Of a stretch of 64,000 nucleotides of DNA, positions 9,310 through 17,511 are shown one piece after another. Within the stretch, counting starts at the first letter, position 1. Each line of letters starts with the position of its first letter. Both the position numbers and the translations under genes were made by a program. A model generated the notes under the pieces. It made no database searches. It had not been told where the DNA came from and was given only the letters and a program-made list of their open reading frames with translations. The stretch covers positions 119,924-183,923 of the forward strand of contig NZ_VMSG01000010.1 of assembly GCF_007713465.1 (NCBI RefSeq), in the 5' to 3' direction. The stretch comes from Pseudomonas sp. H3(2019) (GTDB lineage Bacteria; Pseudomonadota; Gammaproteobacteria; Pseudomonadales; Pseudomonadaceae).

Positions 9310-9338
9310 AAAAAACGCAGCCTGGGCTGCGTTTTTTT
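9310..9338. terminator. Bidirectional rho-independent terminator
   Basis: The stem CGCAGCC/GGCTGCG with a short loop is flanked by A6 on the left and T7 on the right. It can therefore stop transcription from both the MMPL gene (+) and the convergent giant gene (-), whose stop is at 9340. Confidence 0.92.
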
Positions 9339-9339
9339 A

Positions 9340-12300
9340 TCAGTCCGCTGTTGGTAGAGGGGGTTCCAGTTTAAGGAACAGCTCCTGATCCAGGGGCGGT
9401 TTGATCACCGCTTTATCCAGATTGACCACCGCACGGTTGTTTGCAAGGGCTATTTCGATCAGTTGCTTGCGCGTCATGAAGCGCTCTGCAGGCCGCTTCA
9501 AATGGCCGAAGTTATGTTGCGAAGCTGGCGTATCGACGGCGGAGTAGTGGAAATGCGCATACCAAAAGACCTTGGTTGTGTTTTTTTCACGCACCGCATA
9601 CTCGGTGAGATAGTCACCGGCCTTGGTGGGGACGCGACTGCTGACCAGGTTGATATCGACAAAGCCGTGCTTCCACAGATAGGCGATATTGGAGGCTTTG
9701 GGAAGCTGTTGCTTGTACCCTTCGCTGCAAACCTCGCGGGCCAGTTTCGTCGCGGTGTTTGCTTCCTCAAGGTAGATATTTCTCAGCGCTGCGGCGTTTG
9801 CATCAGTGCTGTAGTCACGCTGGATTTCCCCGGCCAGGGTTTCGAGTTTGTGCGCATGCTGGATCAGCATGTCATTCCAATCCAGCGGGCTGAGGTCTTC
9901 GCGTCGCGTGGGATCCTGAAGTTTTCTCTGTTGGGCGCGTATCGTACGTTCAATACCGGCCCTTTGGGCCATCACGGTTTCTGCATCCTTTTTGATCGCG
10001 TTAAACGAGCGAACTGCAGGTGCTGGGGCGGGTTCCGTTGGCCTTGCTGGGACCACCTCAACCCAAACCCCTTCATTGGCGTGTTCAAGGTACGTGGCAA
10101 CGGTCTGGCCGGTACTTGGGTCTTTGATGTCGACAAAACTGCCCGGGGTCTCGGACTGGGGCGGTCGCAGATCGCCCACCAGGCTGCCCTTGCTGGTCTT
10201 GATGACTTTTTTGCTGGACGTCTTCGCCCTGGTGGGTTTGTCGGTGACTGGTGCAGGGGCGAACCCTTCGTCTACGAGGATCAAGTCGGCCAGTTGTGCC
10301 TCAAGGCTGGAACGGGTCTCACGAAATTGCTCCAGAAAAGGCGTTCGATATTCGACACGCAAGTAACCTGAATTCATATCACTTAATGAATTGAAGGCGT
10401 TCTCGATACGCTCGTAGTGCTCCAGAATATCCTTGAGGACCACCGTCTGCTCGATTGCCGAGTAACCTGAACTGGAGCGCATTTCCGAATGCGCAAGTAT
10501 GCTTCGAGTTATTTGAGGGTCCAGGAGTTGTTGAGCGAAGGAAAACTCTGTCTGCTCTCGAGGGCGGTAGCTGCGATCAAGCGCTAACTCGAGAAGCACC
10601 AGCAATTCGGACAGTTTCAAGGGGGCCGGGGAGATATATTGATCTATAGGCGACACGCTTAACAGATACTGACGCAGAGCAGGATCAGCTTGATTGAAGA
10701 GCGTTTCTATTTCGTGGGCTACCGGAATTTGTTTTTGTTCTATCTCAAGCAAGGCCTTTGTATTGTTGAGGAACGTCTCATAGGCGGTCGTGATGCCTCG
10801 ACTCAACTCATCGTTGATACGGATGCTCAGTTCATCGACGTTCTCACCGCTCTCCAGTTCCAGCAGGTCCAGGCGAGCTTTAACCAGTAAGTCATAGACG
10901 GTGGTCCAACTATTAAATTCGTGCATGGCCGCTGCGTTGCGGTTTTCCAGGTGATCCTTGTTCGTTATGTTGGCTGCCATTTGCTCGGTACGCTTCTCGA
11001 CTAGCTTGTGTATCACAGGCGCAAGCGCTGCGACGGCTTCCTGGTGTTTTTGGAGTGCGATGTGCATGCCTAGCTTGACGCGCGCCGTTTCGGACCGTTG
11101 TTCCTCATAACGTCCGATGTACTTGTCTTTCTGTTCAGGAGTCGCTTTAGCGAGGATCTCCCACAACAGCCTTAAGATTTTCTTCTGCTTATCCAGTTCT
11201 TTGCGGGCTTTAATCACTGTTTCCCTGGCTTCCCGTGCAGCCGTAACCAGTGGCTGGGCTTGTAATCTGAGAGCCTCCGCGTGGGCAGTTAACTCATCCA
11301 GATGAGTTTGATTTCCGCCTTTCCATCGTTGGACCCTTTCTTTGGGCATACCGCCCTCCAACCTTGCCCCGCGATCCAGACGCCAATGCCCCAGGCCATC
11401 GCTGGCAAGCTTGAAACCGGGATGGTGCGGGCGCTCGGGATCGACCAGGTAAACATCCCCGAAGCCGGTTTCGATGCTGACCTGAAAGAGCAATCCACCG
11501 ACACTGGCATGCCATGTACTGCCGATCCGGTACAGCCCCTTCAAGGGGCCGCCGGCCTCGGGGTTCGGCAGGGACTCGGGCCAAGGCACACGGACTTCGA
11601 GCAAAGCGTTCAGCAACTTCGCGCTTGCCTTGGGGCTGGCAATGGAGCGGCTGAAATCCAATGTGGTGTGTCCTGTCGCCGGGGGTTCACCAGGTAGCGC
11701 CGCCGGGCCATGTCGGACCACTGGAGCGCCTTCCTGATGGGGCAGGCCTGCGGGGTGGCGCCAGGACGCCAGGTGCAGGGCGCTGTCTTCCGGCGCCGGT
11801 TCTGTCAATGGCTGTCGGGTTCCGTTGGATGGCGTGGCGGCGTGCAGCAGCACCATCGCGGTATTGAGCAACAGGTCGATCAACGCCTGCTCCCGGATGG
11901 TCGGGTCATCGCTGTCGAGACCTGCCAGGTCCTGTTCCAGACTGCTGACCAACACCAGGAACCAACCCGCCAACATGGCCGGCCCTTGTACCAGCGGTAA
12001 TAGCAAGGTATTGAACAGCAGCCACGCACCTTCCATCACAATGGCCCAGCGACTTTCGCTGTTGGACACCGAATCCCGATCGGCCAGGTCTACCAGCGCC
12101 TGTGCGGTGCTGTCGAACAAATGGTTGAGCAGCGTGCCGTTGACGTGTGACTGAAGCCATTCTTCAGCCCCCTCATCAACGGCCAGGGTTGCGGGTGCCG
12201 GTTTTTCATAGGGTCCGAACTCGTCCCCGATCGTGAAGTGAACGATGTGCGGCTCTTTGATTCCGCCGTGGTCATAAATGGGGCGAGCCTTGTCTGTCAG

Positions 12301-14157
12301 CCAGGTCAGCACGCTGTTCTGCAGGTCGCCGGGTGCGGCAATGGCATTCAGCAAGTCCTGGCGGGTCGGGTATTCGTACAGGGAGTCGGCGTACAGCGGC
12401 CGATAAAGCAGGTGCGGGCCGACGTTTGTGTCGCGGGGTTCGATAATAAAGATGTTGTTCGCTGTATCGGGTGTGGCACCAGCTTTTCTGCACAGGGCCA
12501 GTGGCCGCAGGACGATCTCCTGGCCGTCGACGGTTCTGTCCGAGGCCGTTTCACCCAGCAGGGCCTTCACATAGTGGTAGCCCTTGGCAGAAACCCGGTA
12601 CTGGTTCCTGATCTTGTATTCCAGCGTCTGCATCGGCAACTGGACCTTGAGTTCGCGAGCAAACAGCGTTTCCCGTCGCCGGGCGTCGGCAGTGTCGGAA
12701 AGCAGCAGATCCTTGATTTTCTGCGGGTAGGTCGTGCCGATGTCAACGCACTGGATCAGTCCATTGCCGCCCAACACGTAATCTTCATTCAGCCAGTGCG
12801 GGAGTGTCTTGCCACTTTTGGAGGAAAGCTTCAGGGTGCCTTTGGGTTTGCCGGCGAGATTCTTCAGGGCCAGTTCCGTCAGCGACATTCGCACGTGGCC
12901 GATAATGCCTGCGCCGCCGGGGTAGCCGGCGGCCACGGAGAAGTCCAACACCACATCGTCGGGATCATAGTCACCATGATCTGTTTGCATCTGCTTGCGC
13001 AACGCATTGCGGCAAAAGCTGTGGATGTTTTCAATGCCTTCGTTGAATGAGCGCCCCTGGTTCTGCTTCAACACTTGGGCCATGTCCTGCAAATGACGAT
13101 GGTAGGCAAAACGGTCGCCGGCGTCGGCTTGCTTGATCCACTCGGGCAGTTGATTGCTCACCTGCTGGAGCCGGGCAGGAGCAGCTTCGGGCACGTTGGA
13201 AAAAAGCAGCGCCGGATCCGTGAGTTTTTCCAGGCGGCGCTCAAGCGCTCTTTCGCTTTGCCCCTGAAACGTCAATGTCCCCAAGTCTTCGAGTTGCTGA
13301 TTGAGGATCAGGGCAGCCTGTTGTTCGAATACATTGCCGTCGGGCTCGTTGCGCCTCCAGGTGACGCTGTCGAACTGGAACTGGCGCTGCATCCGGATGC
13401 CCCAGGCTTCGCTGAAGGCATCGATGGAGTCAAACGACTCGATAGTCCCGGCCACGCTGTACAGCAGCACCTGTTTGTCACGTACCAGCAGCAGGTCCGG
13501 TGTCAACAGGCGCAGTTCTTTCCCGACTCTGGTGAGCGTGGTTTCGATGAAATAGGCATCAGAGCCGGACGAGCGTTTGAGCCGTTCCGGCCAGGTAGCG
13601 ATGAGTGACAGCATGTCCCGTTGTGTCTGGGTCAGGTCTGCGCGCGTCGCGGCAGCGGTCATCTGTCCGTTAAGGAACTCGCCGAGCCATTGCCAGCAAC
13701 TGTTGCCCTGGACGTCGGCCTCGCTCCAGTAGTCGGCCAGCGCCTGCTGGAAATAAATGTAGATCGTTGATGGCAGCGCGGCGATGATTTCGGCAATGAC
13801 CTGCATGTCGATGAGATAGGGCGGGGCCGGGGTCTTCAGGCGGCTGGGTATTTTTTGAGTCAGGTAGAACGGCAGTTCGCGCCGTGGGCTCAGATCCAAC
13901 AGTTGCGGGTTCAGTACATGTTCAATAGCGACATTGAGCAATAGTTGGAATGTCCAGCCTCCAGATGAGTTGGGGCTGGCCAGTTTGACGGAGCGCAGGT
14001 CCAGTTCCAGGGTTGGATAGTGTTCCAGAATCTGGTCGCGCAGGGCATTGAAAACCACTGAAAACAGCGCCGGGCGATGGGCGAAACGTTTATGAATTGC
14101 CTGAGCGGCCAATTGGCTCGGAAGCGTGGATAATGCGGGGGTGTTCGGGTCGGGCAT
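9340..14157 (-). CDS. Giant DUF6543/dermonecrotic-toxin-like protein
   Basis: A 1605-residue protein with no signal peptide; the start ATG 14157 follows AAAGGA. Residues about 1-560 resemble the DUF6543 (dermonecrotic toxin N-terminal) region of large Pseudomonas proteins. Near residue 580 is the segment GPHLLYRPL...LYEYP followed by LQNSVLTWL, which the second giant protein in this window also has. A hydrophobic stretch (about 702-742) could be membrane-inserting. A beta-rich segment (about 880-940) with GLYRIGSTWHA and WRLDRG precedes a long coiled coil (about 955-1070). The C-terminus ends in a domain with KVFWYAHFHY near 1530, a pattern I recall from other DUF6543 proteins. No catalytic motif is recognised. 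It is monocistronic between core genes. A toxin or effector role is inferred from the family only. Confidence 0.7.
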   Translation of the reverse strand: MPDPNTPALSTLPSQLAAQAIHKRFAHRPALFSVVFNALRDQILEHYPTLELDLRSVKLASPNSSGGWTFQLLLNVAIEHVLNPQLLDLSPRRELPFYLTQKIPSRLKTPAPPYLIDMQVIAEIIAALPSTIYIYFQQALADYWSEADVQGNSCWQWLGEFLNGQMTAAATRADLTQTQRDMLSLIATWPERLKRSSGSDAYFIETTLTRVGKELRLLTPDLLLVRDKQVLLYSVAGTIESFDSIDAFSEAWGIRMQRQFQFDSVTWRRNEPDGNVFEQQAALILNQQLEDLGTLTFQGQSERALERRLEKLTDPALLFSNVPEAAPARLQQVSNQLPEWIKQADAGDRFAYHRHLQDMAQVLKQNQGRSFNEGIENIHSFCRNALRKQMQTDHGDYDPDDVVLDFSVAAGYPGGAGIIGHVRMSLTELALKNLAGKPKGTLKLSSKSGKTLPHWLNEDYVLGGNGLIQCVDIGTTYPQKIKDLLLSDTADARRRETLFARELKVQLPMQTLEYKIRNQYRVSAKGYHYVKALLGETASDRTVDGQEIVLRPLALCRKAGATPDTANNIFIIEPRDTNVGPHLLYRPLYADSLYEYPTRQDLLNAIAAPGDLQNSVLTWLTDKARPIYDHGGIKEPHIVHFTIGDEFGPYEKPAPATLAVDEGAEEWLQSHVNGTLLNHLFDSTAQALVDLADRDSVSNSESRWAIVMEGAWLLFNTLLLPLVQGPAMLAGWFLVLVSSLEQDLAGLDSDDPTIREQALIDLLLNTAMVLLHAATPSNGTRQPLTEPAPEDSALHLASWRHPAGLPHQEGAPVVRHGPAALPGEPPATGHTTLDFSRSIASPKASAKLLNALLEVRVPWPESLPNPEAGGPLKGLYRIGSTWHASVGGLLFQVSIETGFGDVYLVDPERPHHPGFKLASDGLGHWRLDRGARLEGGMPKERVQRWKGGNQTHLDELTAHAEALRLQAQPLVTAAREARETVIKARKELDKQKKILRLLWEILAKATPEQKDKYIGRYEEQRSETARVKLGMHIALQKHQEAVAALAPVIHKLVEKRTEQMAANITNKDHLENRNAAAMHEFNSWTTVYDLLVKARLDLLELESGENVDELSIRINDELSRGITTAYETFLNNTKALLEIEQKQIPVAHEIETLFNQADPALRQYLLSVSPIDQYISPAPLKLSELLVLLELALDRSYRPREQTEFSFAQQLLDPQITRSILAHSEMRSSSGYSAIEQTVVLKDILEHYERIENAFNSLSDMNSGYLRVEYRTPFLEQFRETRSSLEAQLADLILVDEGFAPAPVTDKPTRAKTSSKKVIKTSKGSLVGDLRPPQSETPGSFVDIKDPSTGQTVATYLEHANEGVWVEVVPARPTEPAPAPAVRSFNAIKKDAETVMAQRAGIERTIRAQQRKLQDPTRREDLSPLDWNDMLIQHAHKLETLAGEIQRDYSTDANAAALRNIYLEEANTATKLAREVCSEGYKQQLPKASNIAYLWKHGFVDINLVSSRVPTKAGDYLTEYAVREKNTTKVFWYAHFHYSAVDTPASQHNFGHLKRPAERFMTRKQLIEIALANNRAVVNLDKAVIKPPLDQELFLKLEPPLPTAD

Positions 14158-14369
14158 GATGAAATCCTTTTTCCTGTTTTAATCCGGTGCCTTCGTGGCT
14201 GTCGGGATAGCGGACCGGTAATGGGCCCAGCACAGGAAATCGCATTTCGTCGTCGTGAGTGCGGTATTGGGATATAGCAGATGATGTTAATTGAACGTCC
14301 GCTTTCATCAGCAGGCCCACTCCCGCATTGCGCTATCATTGCGTTTTTCCAACTCAAAGATTGACTGCC

Positions 14370-14660
14370 ATGACTGCCGAAACTCTTCTCAACGCTCTCG
14401 AACACTGCGCCATGGTCGAAATCGATGGCTTGCACGCCTTCGAATTCGCTCTCGACGAAGACGACAATCTGCACATCGAATGCATGGACGGCCGAGCGGC
14501 CAAACATTGGGAGTTCACCCCGGCTCAGGTTGAGGCTGCGACCTTCGATCAAGGCCTGCAGAGCTGGCTGATCGTCGGCGATTCCGGCGAGCATCGTCTG
14601 GTCTGCGTGGACGCGTTCGGCGGTAGCGACGACGAAGACGAAACCAATGAAGATGCGTAA
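14370..14660 (+). CDS. Small acidic protein, DUF5629-like
   Basis: A 96-residue acidic protein starting MTAETLLNALEHCAMVEI, with an alternating strand pattern (VEIDGLHAFEF, LHIECMDG, WEFTPAQVEAA) and an Asp/Glu-rich tail. It fits a small Pseudomonas-restricted family that I recall as DUF5629, of unknown function. ATG 14370 is chosen over the upstream in-frame 14328 because the family begins at this methionine. Its last 14 bases overlap the start of the lactonase gene, so the two are translationally linked. It looks cytoplasmic; no ligand-binding motif is seen. Confidence 0.75.
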   Translation: MTAETLLNALEHCAMVEIDGLHAFEFALDEDDNLHIECMDGRAAKHWEFTPAQVEAATFDQGLQSWLIVGDSGEHRLVCVDAFGGSDDEDETNEDA

Positions 14661-15822
14661 CCTCTGGCCACTGTTGATGGCCGGCAGTTTCGGCGCGATG
14701 GGGGTGCAGGCCGCCCCCGCCGACCTCCATGAACTGCTGATCGGCACCTACACCCAAGGCCAGAGCCAGGGGATCTACCGACTCAAATTCGACAGCCAGA
14801 GCGGTCGTCTCGACGCGACGCCGTTGCAGGTGGTCAAGAGTGCCAACCCGTCATGGCTGACCTTGTCCAGCGATCAGCGTCGACTGTTTGTGGTCAACGA
14901 GAATGGTCCGGGGCAAGCCGACCCGGTAGGGCGCGTCAGCAGTTTCGCCGTTGAGCCGAACACCCATGCGCTGAGCCTGATCGGTCAGGTACAGAGCCTG
15001 GGCAACGAGCCGACCCATTCCAGCCTGAGCGCTGACGGCAAGTACCTGTTTGTCAGTAATTACTCGGTGGCCGAAGACCCGGGTGGCAACCTGGCGGCAT
15101 TGCCGGTGAGCGCCGATGGCAAGCTGGCGCTGCCGGTGCAACTGAGCAGCCATCAGCCGAGCCGGATCAATCCCGAGCGGCAGCTGTCGGCGCACGTGCA
15201 TTCGACAGTGTCCTCGCCGGACGGTCAGTACGTGTTTGCCAATGACCTGGGCGCCGATAAGATCTTTGTCTATCGCTATGACCCCAAGGCCAATCCAGAG
15301 CGACCGCTGACCGCAGCCACACCAGCTTCGGTTCAGTTGCCGCCGGGCAGCGGGCCGCGGCATTTGCTGTTCAGTGGTGACGGCAAGCACGCGTACCTGA
15401 CCCTGGAAATGAGCGCCCAAATCGCGGTGTTCGATTATCAGGCCGGCAAACTGACCCAGCGGCAGATGGTCGACCTGGCAGCCGGCAAGCCCCAGGCGCA
15501 AAAAGCTGCCGCTGCGTTGCACGCCTCGGCAGATGGCAAGTTCCTCTACGTCAGCAACCGTGGCACCGCCAACGAGTTGCTGGTGTTCGCCATCAATCCG
15601 GCCAGTGGCGAGCTCAAGGAGCTTCAGCGCCGCTCGGTGGAGGGGGATCACCCGCGTGAGTTCAGCCTCGATCCGAGCGGCAAGTTCGTGCTGGTCGCCA
15701 ACCAGAAGAGCAACCAGATCGTCATCATCGAGCGTGATGTGAAGACCGGTCTGCTGGGCAAAACCGTGCAAAAACTGCCGTTCGACTCACCCAGCGATAT
15801 CAAGTTCTTCTTGCGTCAATAA
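14647..15822 (+). CDS. Exported lactonase-family seven-bladed beta-propeller (6-phosphogluconolactonase-like)
   Basis: A 391-residue protein with a signal peptide (MKMRNLWPLLMAG... cut near VQAAPA) followed by a Pgl/lactonase-type propeller. Blade motifs such as SANPSWLTLS, NEPTHSSLSADGKYLF, HVHSTVSSPDGQYVF, GSGPRHLLFSGDGKHAY, ALHASADGKFLYVSNRG and HPREFSLDPSGKFVLVAN show the repeated D/N-G-(K/Q)-Y/F-(L/V) strand. Cytoplasmic YbhE-type enzymes hydrolyse 6-phosphogluconolactone; the leader implies a periplasmic enzyme here, so the substrate may be another lactone or the protein may be non-enzymatic. It overlaps the preceding small gene by 14 bases. A GC-rich hairpin follows the stop. Confidence 0.85.
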   Translation: MKMRNLWPLLMAGSFGAMGVQAAPADLHELLIGTYTQGQSQGIYRLKFDSQSGRLDATPLQVVKSANPSWLTLSSDQRRLFVVNENGPGQADPVGRVSSFAVEPNTHALSLIGQVQSLGNEPTHSSLSADGKYLFVSNYSVAEDPGGNLAALPVSADGKLALPVQLSSHQPSRINPERQLSAHVHSTVSSPDGQYVFANDLGADKIFVYRYDPKANPERPLTAATPASVQLPPGSGPRHLLFSGDGKHAYLTLEMSAQIAVFDYQAGKLTQRQMVDLAAGKPQAQKAAAALHASADGKFLYVSNRGTANELLVFAINPASGELKELQRRSVEGDHPREFSLDPSGKFVLVANQKSNQIVIIERDVKTGLLGKTVQKLPFDSPSDIKFFLRQ

Positions 15823-15825
15823 GCT

Positions 15826-15850
15826 GCAGGCCCCGTGCGCCGGGGCCTGC
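15826..15850 (+). terminator. GC-rich hairpin after the lactonase gene, probable terminator
   Basis: A perfect 10-bp stem GCAGGCCCCG/CGGGGCCTGC with a five-base loop starts four bases after the stop codon. A clear T-tract is missing, so termination may be weak or rho-assisted. Confidence 0.6.
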
Positions 15851-15978
15851 GCGGTTCTATTAATCTGAGTGATATCCGCTACTGCTGCAAAAGATTTCAA
15901 GAGCGCCAACCCTCGGGCGTAAGTTTGCTTCACGGTCTACACCGGCAAAAGCCAACTGAATCTACGAGGGTTACCGCC

Positions 15979-16158
15979 ATGAACTTCAATCTCTTCTCCG
16001 TGATTGCCGCATCCGCCATCTCAGCCAGCGTTGCTCTGCCAGCCAGTGCAAACACTGAGATCAGCTCGAAAAAATCCGGCACCCACAGCTACACCCAGAA
16101 ATACCTGCAACAAAGCGCCAACTTCTACGCCGCGCTGGATCACAAGATCCAACACTGA
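15979..16158 (+). CDS. Very small exported protein, unknown function
   Basis: A 59-residue product, MNFNLFSVIAASAISASVAL..., with a clear signal peptide cleaved after LPASA. This leaves a mature peptide of about 35 residues rich in Ser, Tyr, Lys, Gln and His (HSYTQKYLQQSANFYAALDH). CGAGGG precedes the ATG at a workable distance. I do not recognise the family. It has its own upstream gap of about 130 bases after the lactonase hairpin and is followed by a long inverted repeat, so it is probably a single-gene unit. It is one of three tiny envelope-directed products in this 850-base stretch. Confidence 0.6.
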   Translation: MNFNLFSVIAASAISASVALPASANTEISSKKSGTHSYTQKYLQQSANFYAALDHKIQH

Positions 16159-16175
16159 GATTCAAACCCTGCTGA

Positions 16176-16257
16176 CTTTATGCAGGAGCGAAGTCACTTG
16201 ATCCGATCGGCGATCCTTTCGCTGGAAAGACCAGAGTGATGTCGCTCCTGCATAAAG
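16176..16257. repeat. 82-bp inverted repeat
   Basis: Two arms of 23 bases, CTTTATGCAGGAGCGAAGTC... at 16176-16198 and its near-perfect reverse complement at 16235-16257, flank a 36-base centre containing GATCCGATCGGCGATC. Only about three mismatches separate the arms. It could act as a terminator for the preceding small gene, or be a REP doublet or miniature element. Confidence 0.75.
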
Positions 16258-16369
16258 TATTTGCGACTCCGCAGCCCAATCAGCACAAATACCGCGTGTA
16301 ATATCACATGGCCATGTGTTTAAATTTGACGCTAATTTATTGACCCAATCTTTCCCAAGGATCGATGAC

Positions 16370-16495
16370 ATGGCGATGCGTCTGGCTGTGGTACTGCTGT
16401 TTCTCTATTCCACCCCGATTCTCTCGGCTGCCCGACCGGTCGACGGCGAGCTTGAAGCCGCGCACGAGCGTTTGATGAGCGTGTTGCAGGACTGA
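16370..16495 (+). CDS. Tiny exported peptide (41 residues)
   Basis: The reading frame MAMRLAVVLLFLYSTPILSA... encodes a hydrophobic leader and a short mature part RPVDGELEAAHERLMSVLQD, which would form an amphipathic helix. AAGGA lies ahead of the ATG at a suitable distance. Leader quality, codon pattern and the ribosome site support a real gene, but the length makes chance possible. No family is recognised. Confidence 0.5.
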   Translation: MAMRLAVVLLFLYSTPILSAARPVDGELEAAHERLMSVLQD

Positions 16496-16610
16496 AAGTC
16501 GTCGGATTTTCGATCAATTAAACTGATGGCTACTATGCATAAAGGTCGCTATTCATAGCCGGTTATTTGATTGATTCTGTGGGCACTGAAACTTGCCCAC
16601 GGAGAATCCC

Positions 16611-16820
16611 ATGGCCAGCGCAATCCTTTCTTCTGCCAAACACGGCGCGTATGTAGCCATTGGTTTATACGTGGTGATGGTTCTGGTGGTCAGCCTTTCG
16701 GCTCAGTCGCAGCGCGTCATGCAAGCGCCGATTCAGGTCGCTTATCCCGCCATCCAGTTTGAACACGCGCAGCACGCCAGTGCTGAGCATTCCGACGTCG
16801 CGGGAGCCGTGGGGGTATGA
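16611..16820 (+). CDS. Small single-span membrane protein
   Basis: A 69-residue protein from ATG 16611 with GGAG eight bases before it. Residues about 12-33 (YVAIGLYVVMVLVVSLSAQS) form one membrane helix. The remainder (APIQVAYPAIQFEHAQHASAEHSD) is polar with several histidines and probably periplasmic. A hairpin GTGGGCA/TGCCCAC at 16579-16600 ends at the edge of the ribosome-binding site and could influence translation. The function is unknown. The upstream in-frame ATG at 16593 has no ribosome site and is rejected. Confidence 0.6.
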   Translation: MASAILSSAKHGAYVAIGLYVVMVLVVSLSAQSQRVMQAPIQVAYPAIQFEHAQHASAEHSDVAGAVGV

Positions 16821-16837
16821 AAGGGGCCATTCCGATG

Positions 16838-16903
16838 CTCGCGATGACGGACATTCAACATTGATATCAACTGTCATACCGCCTTCGCGAGCAGGCTCGC
16901 ACA
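16838..16903. repeat. REP-type sequences between convergent genes
   Basis: A half-REP (GCTCGCGATGACGG) is followed by a full hairpin GCGAGCAGGCTCGC at 16887-16900, flanked by CCGCCTTC. It lies immediately before the stop of the GST-like gene on the minus strand. Confidence 0.75.
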
Positions 16904-16905
16904 CA

Positions 16906-17511
16906 CTAGATCTTTGTCATGACTGCAGTAAAAAGTTCTGACTCCAGAACCCCCTGCAACCACGCTTGAAGATGCCGATAAGGCGTCTGCGCAAACCAGT
17001 CGCGGTCGACATGGGCGAATTGGCGTATGAACGGCGCCAGTGCGATATCCGCCAGGCTCACATGATCGGTCACCAGATAAGCCCGCTGTTGCAGCAACTC
17101 ATCCAGTTCGCGCAAAAACACTTCGCCTTCTGCGCGGTAATGCTCCATCGGATGTTCCGGGTAACGCTCGGCGTATTTGTAGTGATTGAGGTGCAACTTG
17201 AACACCTGATCGTTTGCTTCGATCAGCGCCGCGCCCCGTTGCTGCGCCCCAGGATCGTCCTTGAGCCGCCAATCCTGCGGGTCGTTCTGTTCCAGCGCCC
17301 ACTGCATGATCTCCAGGCTTTCCTCAATCACCCGACCTTCGAGGCTCAGCACTGGCACCGTACCCTTGCTCGACAGCGCAAGCATCTGCGGCGGCTTGGC
17401 CTTCAGGCTGACCTCGACAATCTCCAGTGGTACGGCGCTGTAACGCAGCGTCATGCGTGCGCGCATGGCGTAGGGGCAGCGACGGAAGGAGTAGAGCGTC
17501 GGCGTGCTCAT
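16906..17511 (-). CDS. Glutathione S-transferase-like protein (thioredoxin-fold N-terminus)
   Basis: A 201-residue protein starting MSTPTLYSFRRCPYAMRARM. The CPYAMR motif at residues 12-17 is a glutaredoxin/GST-omega-type redox site with one active cysteine. The GTVPVL segment holds the cis-proline, and VIEESLEIMQW supplies the usual glutathione gamma-glutamyl contact (E-S). The C-terminal half is helical with the GST N-cap box (VSLADIALAPF). Such proteins catalyse glutathione-dependent thiol reactions in the cytosol. Its start overlaps the sbcC stop by four bases, so it is the last gene of an sbcD-sbcC-GST operon. The link with DNA repair is positional only. Confidence 0.88.
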   Translation of the reverse strand: MSTPTLYSFRRCPYAMRARMTLRYSAVPLEIVEVSLKAKPPQMLALSSKGTVPVLSLEGRVIEESLEIMQWALEQNDPQDWRLKDDPGAQQRGAALIEANDQVFKLHLNHYKYAERYPEHPMEHYRAEGEVFLRELDELLQQRAYLVTDHVSLADIALAPFIRQFAHVDRDWFAQTPYRHLQAWLQGVLESELFTAVMTKI

